A stretch of DNA of 58,576 nt. It comes from Euryarchaeota archaeon Ods01 (GTDB taxonomy: Archaea > Halobacteriota > Halobacteria > Halobacteriales > Halorutilaceae). The stretch lies in NCBI GenBank assembly GCA_028751095.1, contig JAQZCZ010000003.1:1-58576 (forward strand). The letters are read 5' to 3'. The translations under genes and the position numbers were made by a program. This document shows, piece after piece, positions 15,125 through 22,811 of the stretch. The notes beneath the pieces are model-generated. The model had not been told where the DNA came from. It saw only the letters and a program-made list of their open reading frames with translations, and searched no databases. Position 1 is the first letter of the stretch. Each line of letters begins with the position of its first letter.

Positions 15125-15763
15125 ATGACAGGGGGAGACAGCACCGACAGTACCGGCTCCACCGGTATCTTGCTTGCGGGCGGTTCCTCAACAAGGTTCC
15201 AAGACGGTGACAAGGCTCTCGCTGAGATAGACGGCGAGCCTATGTTGAGACGGGTCGCCGAGAAGCTCGCTCCCGTCGTCGGTCGGACTGTCGTCAGCTG
15301 TCGCGGTGAGCAACGCGCCGACTTTGAGAAGGTGTTAGACGGTATAGGAGACGTGAGGTTTGCAGTTGACCCCATTCCGTATGCTGGTCCGGTGGCAGCC
15401 ATCAAGACATCTCTCCGGTACGTTGAGGACGACGAGGTATTCGTTCTGGCTTGTGACGTTCCCCTCATCCGGACCGAGGCACTACAACGACTCAGAGCAG
15501 TTCTCAAAGAAGGGGATGGGGCTGACGCCGTTTTTCCATCGGTAGACGGGGAGACACAGCCATTAGTAGGGGTCTACTGTACCGAGTCACTCCGTGAGGC
15601 GTTAGAGTTGCTCGATGACATCTACGGAGAAGCCCTTTTCGCCGTCCTCGACCACCTACGCACGGAAACCGTCGAAGCCCGAACCCTGCCTGGCGGACAC
15701 GATGGACTCCGGAACGTGAACACTCCCGAAGATATCAGGGAAGTACGTGAAGCCCTCCGGTAG
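15125..15763 (+). CDS. mobA: Molybdenum cofactor guanylyltransferase MobA
   Basis: A 212-residue nucleotidyltransferase. LAGGSSTRF with the later DKAL is the signature loop, and ACDVPLI holds the metal-binding Asp. MobA converts Mo-molybdopterin plus GTP into molybdopterin guanine dinucleotide, the cofactor form used by the DMSO-reductase family. It closes the operon of the catalytic subunit, a direct functional match. ATG 15125 follows the upstream stop by one base. Confidence is high; some relatives use other substrates, but the context settles it. Confidence 0.9.
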   Translation: MTGGDSTDSTGSTGILLAGGSSTRFQDGDKALAEIDGEPMLRRVAEKLAPVVGRTVVSCRGEQRADFEKVLDGIGDVRFAVDPIPYAGPVAAIKTSLRYVEDDEVFVLACDVPLIRTEALQRLRAVLKEGDGADAVFPSVDGETQPLVGVYCTESLREALELLDDIYGEALFAVLDHLRTETVEARTLPGGHDGLRNVNTPEDIREVREALR

Positions 15764-15948
15764 TTCAGCGGTATCGTTTTAGCTGTGACCGTCCTACTCA
15801 ACGGATGTTACCACACGGTCGCGTCCACGTCATACCATCGGCGTAGCCAACCGTCTCTACATTCGGGACGGTCTTCACCCAACCATCTTGGTCGCCCATC
15901 CGTTTCCGGCTCCTCACCGACGGTTCGACAGAAAGCGGTTAGTTGGTA

Positions 15949-15969
15949 TGCTCCGTCAGGGATTTGAAC
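15949..15969 (-). repeat. Copy of the tRNA-Glu 3' end (att-like)
   Basis: These 21 bases are identical to 16031-16051, the last 20 nt of tRNA-Glu plus one downstream base. The copy lies 82 bp away, downstream of the tRNA in its own direction, and the match stops abruptly on both sides. This is the signature of an integrase core site. Confidence 0.75.
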
Positions 15970-16012
15970 TCGGTCGCTCGGGTGACTCGCTCTCTGTCCA
16001 AATCCCTTGCTC

Positions 16013-16033
16013 GCAAAAATCGAAGATTTTTGC
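16013..16033 (-). terminator. Perfect hairpin at the tRNA-Glu 3' end
   Basis: A 9-bp perfect stem (GCAAAAATC and GATTTTTGC) closes a 3-nt loop. The right arm includes the last two bases of tRNA-Glu. On the tRNA strand it gives an A-rich arm, the loop, then a U-rich arm, so it could stop transcription or guide 3' processing. Confidence 0.45.
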
Positions 16034-16105
16034 TCCGTCAGGGATTTGAACCCTGGTCATTGCCTCGAGAGGGCAATATGATTGGCCGGACTACACCAAC
16101 GGAGC
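16032..16105 (-). tRNA. tRNA-Glu (anticodon CTC)
   Basis: A 74-nt cloverleaf on the minus strand. The acceptor GCTCCGT pairs with ACGGAGC. The anticodon stem TTGCC/GGCAA encloses the loop CTCTCGA with anticodon CTC, which reads GAG. The T arm is CAGGG-TTCAAAT-CCCTG. CCA is not encoded. Its 3' end is duplicated downstream at 15949-15969. Confidence 0.95.
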
Positions 16106-16319
16106 GCCGGTCCCGGTCTGAGCCTTCTGCTCGCGCACAAGACTACCGAGCGTGGACGGTGGTAGTTCTGTCCGAGTATTAACGCTTTTGTTTTCCGTGA
16201 CTCCGGTCCCCTTCGTCGGGTTGTTGAGCTCAGAAACATATTGAACAGTACTGAAGGATATGAACGACGGATTTGTCGTCGGTCCCGCTCGGTGAACGTT
16301 CCTGAACTATGAGAAGGGA

Positions 16320-16324
16320 TTTAA
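16320..16324 (+). promoter_or_regulatory. TATA box for the secreted protein at 16356
   Basis: TTTAA within GATTTAACC lies 31-36 nt before the ATG, giving a predicted start site about ten bases before the codon. Confidence 0.45.
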
Positions 16325-16355
16325 CCGTAACGCGCGTAGGGCTACTCAAGACAAG

Positions 16356-17132
16356 ATGTCCAAGCTCCCTACCGCCGTCTTCGTGTTCGCCATCGTCGTC
16401 CTCGGGGTCGTCTCTCTGGCGGGAACGGCGACCGCGCTCAGCGTCACGGTTGCCGAAGAGGGTTCCGATATCACTATTCAGGTGACCGAGGACGGGATGC
16501 CGGTTGACGGCGCGGAGGTGCGCGTATCGGGAGTGACGCGTGAGACGCCGCTTGACGGCGAGTACACGACGACACGTGACGGAGAGGTTAGGTTCAGGGA
16601 AGCGCGTACCGAGGACCTAGAGGGAGTCGTCCATCTCCGGATAACCGTCGACACCGGTAGCTCGTTCAGGTCGGTGCTGACGAGTGTCACGCGTAGCCCC
16701 GAAGAAGGACCGTCACCGATGGGACACCGGATGTCAATGAGTATACAGGAGTCGGTCGCCAGCACTCATGGGATGGTCGAAAGCAGACTGGACACGTCTG
16801 ACTCTGACGAAGACGACGTACGTGCCCAAGCTGAGGAGGTCGACAGGATACTCGAAGGACTCGGTGACGCCGAGTTCGAACGCGAGGTGTTAGGAAGGGA
16901 CCTTGCCGCGGGCGAGATATCATCGTCCGAGTTCTACCTCAGCGCCGTCGAAAACGCGCGTAAGTCGTCTTCGCTCAGGAGCGGTATGTCCGTACGGGTC
17001 GACTATCTGAGCCGTTACGACGACGAAACCCTGCGCGAGAGCGGGGTTAGGGTCGACGAACTCGACGAGCTACGTCAGGAGATAGAAGGAAGCCGGTCGG
17101 TCGACACCAACAGGCGGATAGTCGGAGAATAG
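16356..17132 (+). CDS. Secreted protein with carboxypeptidase-regulatory-like fold, function unknown
   Basis: A 258-residue protein with a Sec signal peptide (hydrophobic 7-27, cleavage near ATALS). Residues about 30-110 form a beta-sandwich-like repeat (DGMPVDGAEVRVSGV, with GEVRF later), typical of carboxypeptidase-regulatory or Big domains. The rest is helical, acidic and probably extracytoplasmic. No lipobox and no PGF-CTERM tail are visible. It stands alone between tRNA-Glu and the helicase gene. The role is unknown. Confidence 0.72.
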   Translation: MSKLPTAVFVFAIVVLGVVSLAGTATALSVTVAEEGSDITIQVTEDGMPVDGAEVRVSGVTRETPLDGEYTTTRDGEVRFREARTEDLEGVVHLRITVDTGSSFRSVLTSVTRSPEEGPSPMGHRMSMSIQESVASTHGMVESRLDTSDSDEDDVRAQAEEVDRILEGLGDAEFEREVLGRDLAAGEISSSEFYLSAVENARKSSSLRSGMSVRVDYLSRYDDETLRESGVRVDELDELRQEIEGSRSVDTNRRIVGE

Positions 17133-17166
17133 CAAGAAAGTTAGGCGTCGGCGGCTTTTCTCGCCC

Positions 17167-19143
17167 ATGCGCGTCTTAGTCTCGCCCGAAGGCGACGGGT
17201 ACAAGGTTCTGCCGTCGAAGAACGGCGAGACACTGTTCTCCGGAATGCTAGAGGTACGCGAGACTTCGAAAGGTCCACGTCCCGCCAAGTTCCGCGTCCG
17301 ACGCGACCGTAGCGACGAGACGCGTCAGCCCGACGAGTTCGTCGAGCTCGCACGGAAGGCTGACGAGGTCGTCTACACGGCAAGCGCCAACGGCTTCGGC
17401 GAGATAGCGGAGTTGCTCGACGCGTACGGCGTCAGCCTGCAACGCGAGGAGGTCTGTCGTCTCTGTCTCCTCAACGGCGAGTTTACCTCGCTACGGAAGA
17501 ACGACGCCGTTCTGTACGACGGCGAACGTATCTGTGTCGACTGCGCCCGCGACGAACTCCGGCGCGAGGCATCCTTCCGCGGCGTCTCGTCTTCGACACG
17601 CGAACGTCTCGACGACCTTCTGCGCCGAGTCGGTGAGGTCGAAGCCGTCGTCGGTCTCCTTGAAGGAAGCCTCGACCCCGAACTCACCAAGTTCGACGAG
17701 ATGGACGAGAACGTCGCCGAGCCGGTTCCTGTCGAAGAAACAGGGCTAAGCGACGAGGTCCGCGAACTCCTTGAGTTCGACTCGCTCCTCCCCGTCCAGG
17801 CGATGAGCGTACGCGCCGGACTGCTCGACGGAGAAGACCTTCTCGTGGCGAGCGCGACAGCGACGGGTAAGACCCTCGTGGGCGAAATTGCCGGTCTCCA
17901 TAACCTCGTAGAGGGGCGCGGCAAGACGCTGTTTCTTGTTCCCCTCGTCGCCCTCGCCAACCAGAAGTACGACCGTTTCGGGGACCTGTACGGCGACCGT
18001 TTCGACGTTACGCAACGCGTAGGCTCGAACCGTATCTCGGCGCGGACGACGCGTTTCGACCCCGACGCCGAAATCGTCGTCGGAACGTACGAGGGTGTCG
18101 ACCACGCGCTACGTACGGGACGCGACCTTGGCGACGTAGGCACCGTTGTAATCGACGAGGTCCACAACCTACAGGACGAGGACCGCGGACACAGGCTCGA
18201 CGGTCTGATTGCACGTCTCGACGACGCACACGACGCACAGCACGTCTATCTCTCGGCGACCGTCGGTAACCCCAAGTCGCTTGCGGCGGCGCTCGGTGCG
18301 CGCGCAGTCGAGTACGAGGAGCGTCCCGTCCCTATAGAGCGCCACCTGACCTTCGCCGACGCAAGGGAGAAGAAGGATATCGTCGAACGTCTCGTCAGGC
18401 GCGAGTACAACACCAAGTCGTCGAAGGGGTACCGCGGGCAGACAATCGTCTTCACCAACTCGCGCCGCCGGTGCCACGAAATAGCGGGTTCGCTCGACGT
18501 TTCGGCGGCGGCGTACCACGCCGGACTGTCGGGCGGGGAGCGCAAGAGCGTCGAACGCGCCTTCGGAGACCAAGAGGTTGCGGCTGTTGTAACCACCGCC
18601 GCACTCGGGGCTGGCGTCGACTTTCCGGCGTCGCAGGTCATCTTCGAACGTCTCGCCATGGGAATCGAGTGGCTCACGGTGGGCGAGTTCGAACAGATGC
18701 TCGGACGTGCCGGACGCCCCGACTACCACGACCGCGGCGTCGTCTACGTCCTCGCCGAACCCGACGCCTCGTACCACTCGTCGATGGAACGCACCGAGGA
18801 CGAGGTCGCTCTCGACCTTCTCAAGGGCGAGACCGAGGACGTTATCGTCGACTACACGCAGGAGGCGGCGGACGAGCAGGTGCTTGCGAACATCGCATTC
18901 GCGGGCGAGGACCACCGGCGCGTCACGGGAAAGCTACTCGGCGGCTTTAGCATCGACAGGACGCTCGAACGTCTACGCGACGCGGGTCTGGTGCGTGACG
19001 ACGAGATAACGCGTCTCGGGTACGTAGCGGCGTCACGTTTCCTGTCGCTCGAACAGGCAACGACGGTCATAGAGAGCGTCGAGAGCGGCGACCATCCGCT
19101 CGACACTGTCGCTGAACTCGAACTCCTCGACGTGAACGAGTAG
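17167..19143 (+). CDS. Archaea-specific Ski2-like helicase (ASH-Ski2, COG1202 type)
   Basis: A 658-residue superfamily 2 helicase. The N-terminal 200 residues include a zinc site (C97, C100, C123, C126). Motif I is at 229-236 (ASATATGKT), the DEVH box at 330-333, SAT at 363-365, then GAGVDFP and QMLGRAGRP (motifs IVa-VI). The N-terminal zinc module plus the DEVH core matches the archaea-only Ski2 group, presumed to act on RNA or DNA remodelling. It lies upstream of tfs on the same strand. Family firm; substrate unknown. Confidence 0.88.
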   Translation: MRVLVSPEGDGYKVLPSKNGETLFSGMLEVRETSKGPRPAKFRVRRDRSDETRQPDEFVELARKADEVVYTASANGFGEIAELLDAYGVSLQREEVCRLCLLNGEFTSLRKNDAVLYDGERICVDCARDELRREASFRGVSSSTRERLDDLLRRVGEVEAVVGLLEGSLDPELTKFDEMDENVAEPVPVEETGLSDEVRELLEFDSLLPVQAMSVRAGLLDGEDLLVASATATGKTLVGEIAGLHNLVEGRGKTLFLVPLVALANQKYDRFGDLYGDRFDVTQRVGSNRISARTTRFDPDAEIVVGTYEGVDHALRTGRDLGDVGTVVIDEVHNLQDEDRGHRLDGLIARLDDAHDAQHVYLSATVGNPKSLAAALGARAVEYEERPVPIERHLTFADAREKKDIVERLVRREYNTKSSKGYRGQTIVFTNSRRRCHEIAGSLDVSAAAYHAGLSGGERKSVERAFGDQEVAAVVTTAALGAGVDFPASQVIFERLAMGIEWLTVGEFEQMLGRAGRPDYHDRGVVYVLAEPDASYHSSMERTEDEVALDLLKGETEDVIVDYTQEAADEQVLANIAFAGEDHRRVTGKLLGGFSIDRTLERLRDAGLVRDDEITRLGYVAASRFLSLEQATTVIESVESGDHPLDTVAELELLDVNE

Positions 19144-19173
19144 GTTAAAGTACGCGGACGAGGACCACCGGAC

Positions 19174-19485
19174 ATGGAGTTCTGTCCCGAGTGTGGCGCG
19201 ATGATGTACCTCGAAGACGGCGTCTTCGAATGCGGCGAATGTGGCGCTGTCAAGGTCAGGGAAGACGACGTAGACTACACGACGACCGAGGAAGGAGGAC
19301 GCGAAGAGGTGACCGTCCTCGAAGACGCAGAGGACGAGGGGCTACCGACTACCGACGAAATCTGTCCCGAGTGCGGAAACGACGAGGCGTACTGGTACCT
19401 ACAGCAGACGCGGTCGGCGGACGAGTCCGAGACGCGTTTCTACATCTGTACCGAGTGCGACCACAAGTGGCGCGACTACGACTGA
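19174..19485 (+). CDS. tfs: Transcription factor S (TFIIS/Rpb9-like)
   Basis: A 103-residue protein with two zinc ribbons: C4, C7, C20, C23 at the N-terminus, and ICPECG plus ICTECD at the C-terminus. The C-terminal ribbon carries the QQTRSADESET stretch, which enters the RNA polymerase secondary channel and stimulates transcript cleavage. Length and layout match archaeal TFS exactly. The ATG lies 30 bp after the helicase stop. Confidence is very high. Confidence 0.95.
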   Translation: MEFCPECGAMMYLEDGVFECGECGAVKVREDDVDYTTTEEGGREEVTVLEDAEDEGLPTTDEICPECGNDEAYWYLQQTRSADESETRFYICTECDHKWRDYD

Positions 19486-19516
19486 GGCGTCCCGCCTGCT
19501 ACAGAACGAGGGTTAC

Positions 19517-20209
19517 GTGAGACGCCGTACTGCACCGCCCCTCGTCATTCTATCGTTAGCCGCCGTCGCATCTGCCGCGGGAGGTCACGCTGTCACGGGT
19601 TCGCCGGATGCCGCCCTCGTCTCGGCGGGAGTTGTCGGATACGTAGCCGTCTTCTCCTTGGTACACGTCGACAAGCGTGTGGGACCGGGTGACGTGGTAA
19701 GCTTCGTCCGTGTCGCCCTCTTGGCTTACGTCGCCGGATTCGTCGTTTCTCCGCCTGCCGGAACCGTGGCGTGGCTTGCGGCGGGTGTCTTCGTCGTCGC
19801 CGCGGTCCTCGACGCCTTCGACGGTGCCGTCGCACGCCGGACGCACGAAACCTCACTCGGAGACAGGCTGGACGCCGAGGTCGACGGGCTTGCGGTGCTA
19901 GTCGGCGTCTCGGTCGGCGTGGTAGCAGGCTGGCTACCGCTCGTCTACACGTCGGTGGCTGGAGCGCGTTACGTCTTCGTCGCCGGTACAGCGGCACGGA
20001 GACGGATGGAACTCACCGTTGCCGAACTCGACGACAGCGTTACGCGTAAGCTACTCTCGGTCGCACAGACGGTCGTCATCATCGCGGCTTTCGCTCCCGT
20101 CGCCCCCGCGTCGGTCGTCCGTCCCGCGGCTACCGTAGCCATGGTTCCGTTTCTCGCGTGGTTCACACGCGACTGGCTGGTCATCTGTGGTCGGCACAAG
20201 CCTGAATAG
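19517..20209 (+). CDS. CDP-alcohol phosphatidyltransferase family membrane enzyme
   Basis: A 230-residue, roughly six-helix membrane protein. It holds the full signature D99-x2-D102-G-x2-A-R107-x7-G115-x3-D119-x3-D123, which binds CDP and metal. The family transfers a phosphoalcohol head group in lipid synthesis, for instance archaetidylinositol or archaetidylserine phosphates. The head group cannot be chosen from sequence. GTG 19517 is the start. It follows tfs and precedes a DoxX-like gene on the same strand. Confidence 0.88.
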   Translation: MRRRTAPPLVILSLAAVASAAGGHAVTGSPDAALVSAGVVGYVAVFSLVHVDKRVGPGDVVSFVRVALLAYVAGFVVSPPAGTVAWLAAGVFVVAAVLDAFDGAVARRTHETSLGDRLDAEVDGLAVLVGVSVGVVAGWLPLVYTSVAGARYVFVAGTAARRRMELTVAELDDSVTRKLLSVAQTVVIIAAFAPVAPASVVRPAATVAMVPFLAWFTRDWLVICGRHKPE

Positions 20210-20230
20210 CCGAGAGGGAGAGATTAGGTC

Positions 20231-20641
20231 ATGGACCTGAAAGAGACCGTCAAGTCGAAAGGACCGATACCGCCGCGTCTGGGCGCGGCGTTCGTGATAC
20301 TCCCCGGAGCCATGAAGTTCATCGACTACGCCGGATGGGTCGCCGACTTCGAGGAACTCGGTATACCGCTTGCCTCAGTTATGGTCCTAGTCGTCGGCGT
20401 CGTGCAGGTAACCGGCGGCTTCTCGGTTCTCGTCGGTCTCGCCGGAAGGATAGGAGCGCTCGGTCTCGCGGGCGTCATGGTAGGCGTCTTCCTGACCGAG
20501 GGCGTCTTCCTCAACGGCGGACTCAACTACCCCGCGGTACTCGTCTTCGTCTCGTCGGTCCTCGTAATCGTCGCCGGAACCGGAGAGTACTCCGTCGCCG
20601 ACGAGCGCGAGCTGTACGAGACTGTCCGCGGCTACGTCTGA
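20231..20641 (+). CDS. DoxX-like small membrane protein
   Basis: A 136-residue, four-helix membrane protein. The opening PPRLGAAFVILPGAMKFIDY and the following GIPLASVM resemble the DoxX family, whose members include a quinol oxidase subunit and many proteins of unknown role. It lies 21 bp after the CDP-alcohol transferase gene. Its last ten bases overlap the convergent ParB-like gene. The family call is moderate; no redox centre is visible. Confidence 0.75.
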   Translation: MDLKETVKSKGPIPPRLGAAFVILPGAMKFIDYAGWVADFEELGIPLASVMVLVVGVVQVTGGFSVLVGLAGRIGALGLAGVMVGVFLTEGVFLNGGLNYPAVLVFVSSVLVIVAGTGEYSVADERELYETVRGYV

Positions 20642-21354
20642 GAGTCGGAGTCGCGTAGGTCACGTAGGTCGGGATGGTCGGCGTCAACGGTGCCGCCCTG
20701 ACGTATCCCGTCGCGCTTCTCCTGCCAGCCTGCGTGTCTACGCTGTACGACGACGACAACCTCGTCAAGACCGAGTATACGCGCGAGTGCAAGCCTGTGC
20801 TGACCGAATCCACACCAGACGAACCTTCCGTCACGTCCGATATCGACGTTTATCTCGTCGAAGACGGGGAGAGGGTTCGACCCGTCGGTGCCGACGAGTT
20901 CTTCCTGTGTCAGGTAGCCGTCGGAGTTCATCGAGTCGTGGAGGCGGTCTATCTCCTTACACCGTGCCTCGAAGCTCCCGTGTCCCCAAGCGGTCGGTAT
21001 TAGACCGGAACGTCTCTGTTGCTCGAAGACCTGACGTAGCCCTGTATCGTCCCAGTCGGCTCCCTCAACGTAACGGCGACGAAGGGCACGCGGGACAGGG
21101 CGTTTGTCGAAGGGGTCGGCTCGGGTATCCCAGCTACCGCCCTCGACGAGTCCCCAGCTGTGAAGACGGTGGCGCGGACGGAGGCACTCACGGCTTACCT
21201 CAGAGGGGGAGACATAGAGGAGCTTGAACGGGTCAGCGTCGGTGTACCTCGACGGAAAGACGGCACGGCGCGCGCGGTGTAGCTTACTCAGGTATCCCAC
21301 AGGAACGTGACGGAAACGCGGTCGAACCTTCTTCCGCCAGAGACTGCCGAACAC
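20632..21354 (-). CDS. ParB/Srx-fold protein, role unknown
   Basis: A 240-residue basic protein. Its C-terminal half carries GFGQHRLALARILG, the GxxHRLALA motif of the ParB/sulfiredoxin nucleotide-binding fold, preceded by an EINVDIG strand. The N-terminal half (WRKKVRPRF, then FKLLYVSP) has no recognised domain. I recall similar proteins near haloarchaeal sugar-transfer genes. It lies head to head with the dehydrogenase/PTPS/glycosyltransferase cluster, 75 bp away. It might act as a kinase-like or nucleotide-dependent enzyme; this is inference. Confidence 0.68.
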   Translation of the reverse strand: MFGSLWRKKVRPRFRHVPVGYLSKLHRARRAVFPSRYTDADPFKLLYVSPSEVSRECLRPRHRLHSWGLVEGGSWDTRADPFDKRPVPRALRRRYVEGADWDDTGLRQVFEQQRRSGLIPTAWGHGSFEARCKEIDRLHDSMNSDGYLTQEELVGTDGSNPLPVFDEINVDIGRDGRFVWCGFGQHRLALARILGLDEVVVVVQRRHAGWQEKRDGIRQGGTVDADHPDLRDLRDSDSQT

Positions 21355-21429
21355 GTGCGACCGTAGACGCCGGTCCTCCTTAGGGTTAGGGACCGCTAAT
21401 GATTAGTTGCGCGGACGTGAAACCAAGGT

Positions 21430-22407
21430 ATGAGGGACGAGGCGAAAGCCGTCTTTTTCGTCGACGAGGGCGAGGCGGAGACGCGGTCCGTGGAAACGTC
21501 CGAGCCGAAGCCCGACGAGGTAGTCGTGGAGGCGTCGGTTTCGGCTGTCAGCACGGGGACGGAGGGTCTCCTTTACGAAGGCAGTATTCCCGAAACCGAA
21601 GCCAACGTAAACGGAGCCGACGAGCTTTCGTACCCGACGCGTTACGGCTACTCGGTCGTCGGTGAGGTCGTCGACGCAGGAGGTGAGGCGGCGGACCGTG
21701 TGGGTGAGCGCGTACACGTTCTACATCCGCACCAAAGCCGTTTCGTGGTCCGGTCGGAGGAGGCGCGGACGGTTCCCCGCGGAGTGGACGACGCGGATGC
21801 CGCCCTTCTTTCGAACGTCGAGGCGGCGGTCAGCTTTGCGATGGACGGAGGTCCGGTCGTCGGCGAAAACGTCGCGGTCTTCGGTCAAGGAGCGGTCGGT
21901 CTGTTGACGACCGCGGTCGTCTCAGAGTTTCCCGTCGAACTGACGAGTTTCGAGCCGCGAGAGGAAAGACGCGAAAGGTCCCTGAGCCGAGGAGCGGACG
22001 CAAGCCACAGTCCGGAAACAGCCGAAGAGGTCGCTCCGGAGGAGGGCTACGACCTGTCATACGAGGTCTCTGGGAACGCCGAGGCGCTCAAAGACGCGTT
22101 ATCGGTCACCGGATACGACGGACGTATCGTCGTCGGGTCTTGGTACGGCGAAAAGGAGGTATCGCTCGACCTCGGAGAGGAGTTTCACCGGTCGAACATA
22201 TCTATGGTGGACAGTCAGGTGAGTACCGTCTCTCCCGAGTTACGCGGTCGGTGGACGAAAGAGAGACGTCTCGACGTCGCTTGGGATTTCGTCGAACGTC
22301 TCGAACCCTCGGGACTGGTGACTGAGAGATTCAGCGTCGACGAGGCGCAGGCGGCGTACGAGTCGGTTTCGGACGGTGCCTTGTGTGTCGTCTTCGAGTA
22401 CGAATAG
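21430..22407 (+). CDS. BchC-like zinc-type alcohol dehydrogenase
   Basis: A 325-residue medium-chain dehydrogenase/reductase. VSTGTEGLLYEG, YPTRYGYSVVGEV and HPHQSRFVV are close to the BchC-type group. VFGQGAVGLLTT is the Rossmann loop for NAD(P). The structural zinc Cys cluster of classical ADHs is absent. It heads a run of four same-strand genes (PTPS, glycosyltransferase, methyltransferase) with 29 bp before the next. It could reduce or oxidise a pterin side chain or a sugar; the substrate is unknown. Confidence 0.82.
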   Translation: MRDEAKAVFFVDEGEAETRSVETSEPKPDEVVVEASVSAVSTGTEGLLYEGSIPETEANVNGADELSYPTRYGYSVVGEVVDAGGEAADRVGERVHVLHPHQSRFVVRSEEARTVPRGVDDADAALLSNVEAAVSFAMDGGPVVGENVAVFGQGAVGLLTTAVVSEFPVELTSFEPREERRERSLSRGADASHSPETAEEVAPEEGYDLSYEVSGNAEALKDALSVTGYDGRIVVGSWYGEKEVSLDLGEEFHRSNISMVDSQVSTVSPELRGRWTKERRLDVAWDFVERLEPSGLVTERFSVDEAQAAYESVSDGALCVVFEYE

Positions 22408-22436
22408 CTTTTGTCCACGGTCCCCGTGGCTCTACC

Positions 22437-22811
22437 ATGTACACGGTCACCGTCGAGCGGCTTTTCGTCGCACAGCATTTCCTGACCGTCCCCAACTGCG
22501 GAGCCGAAAACGAGCTTCACTCACACGCCTACACGGCGCGTGTCGAGGCAAGCGGAGGTAGCCTGAACGAAGACGGATACCTCCTCGATATAGTGAAGTT
22601 CGAGGACTGCATCGAGGAAGCCGTGGACAAGTACCGCGACGTGACCCTGAACGACAGGGACGAGATACAGGGGAATCCGAGCGTCGAGAGGTTCGCGCAC
22701 GTCTTCGCCGAAGAAGTCGCCAAGGGTCTCGAAGCGCCTTGTGTCGAGAGCCTGAAGGTCAGCATGCGTGAAGACGACAGGGCTTGGGCGTCCTTCGAAA
22801 AGAAGGTCTGA
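22437..22811 (+). CDS. 6-pyruvoyl-tetrahydropterin synthase family protein
   Basis: A 124-residue protein. H14, H28 and H30 (in FVAQHF and LHSHAY) are the zinc ligands and C21 is the catalytic Cys of the PTPS/QueD fold. LNDRDEIQGNPSVERFA matches the conserved C-terminal substrate region. ATG 22437 is preferred to the upstream extension. The stop overlaps the glycosyltransferase ATG (TGATG). Members make 6-pyruvoyl-tetrahydropterin, 6-carboxy-tetrahydropterin (QueD) or cleave side chains. The glycosyltransferase partner favours a pterin rather than archaeosine role, as inference. Confidence 0.88.
   Translation: MYTVTVERLFVAQHFLTVPNCGAENELHSHAYTARVEASGGSLNEDGYLLDIVKFEDCIEEAVDKYRDVTLNDRDEIQGNPSVERFAHVFAEEVAKGLEAPCVESLKVSMREDDRAWASFEKKV

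Noticed and set aside
15785-16182. Two short plus-strand frames across the tRNA-Glu region
   Set aside because: They run through the tRNA gene and its 3' copy, have no domain and no plausible start site.
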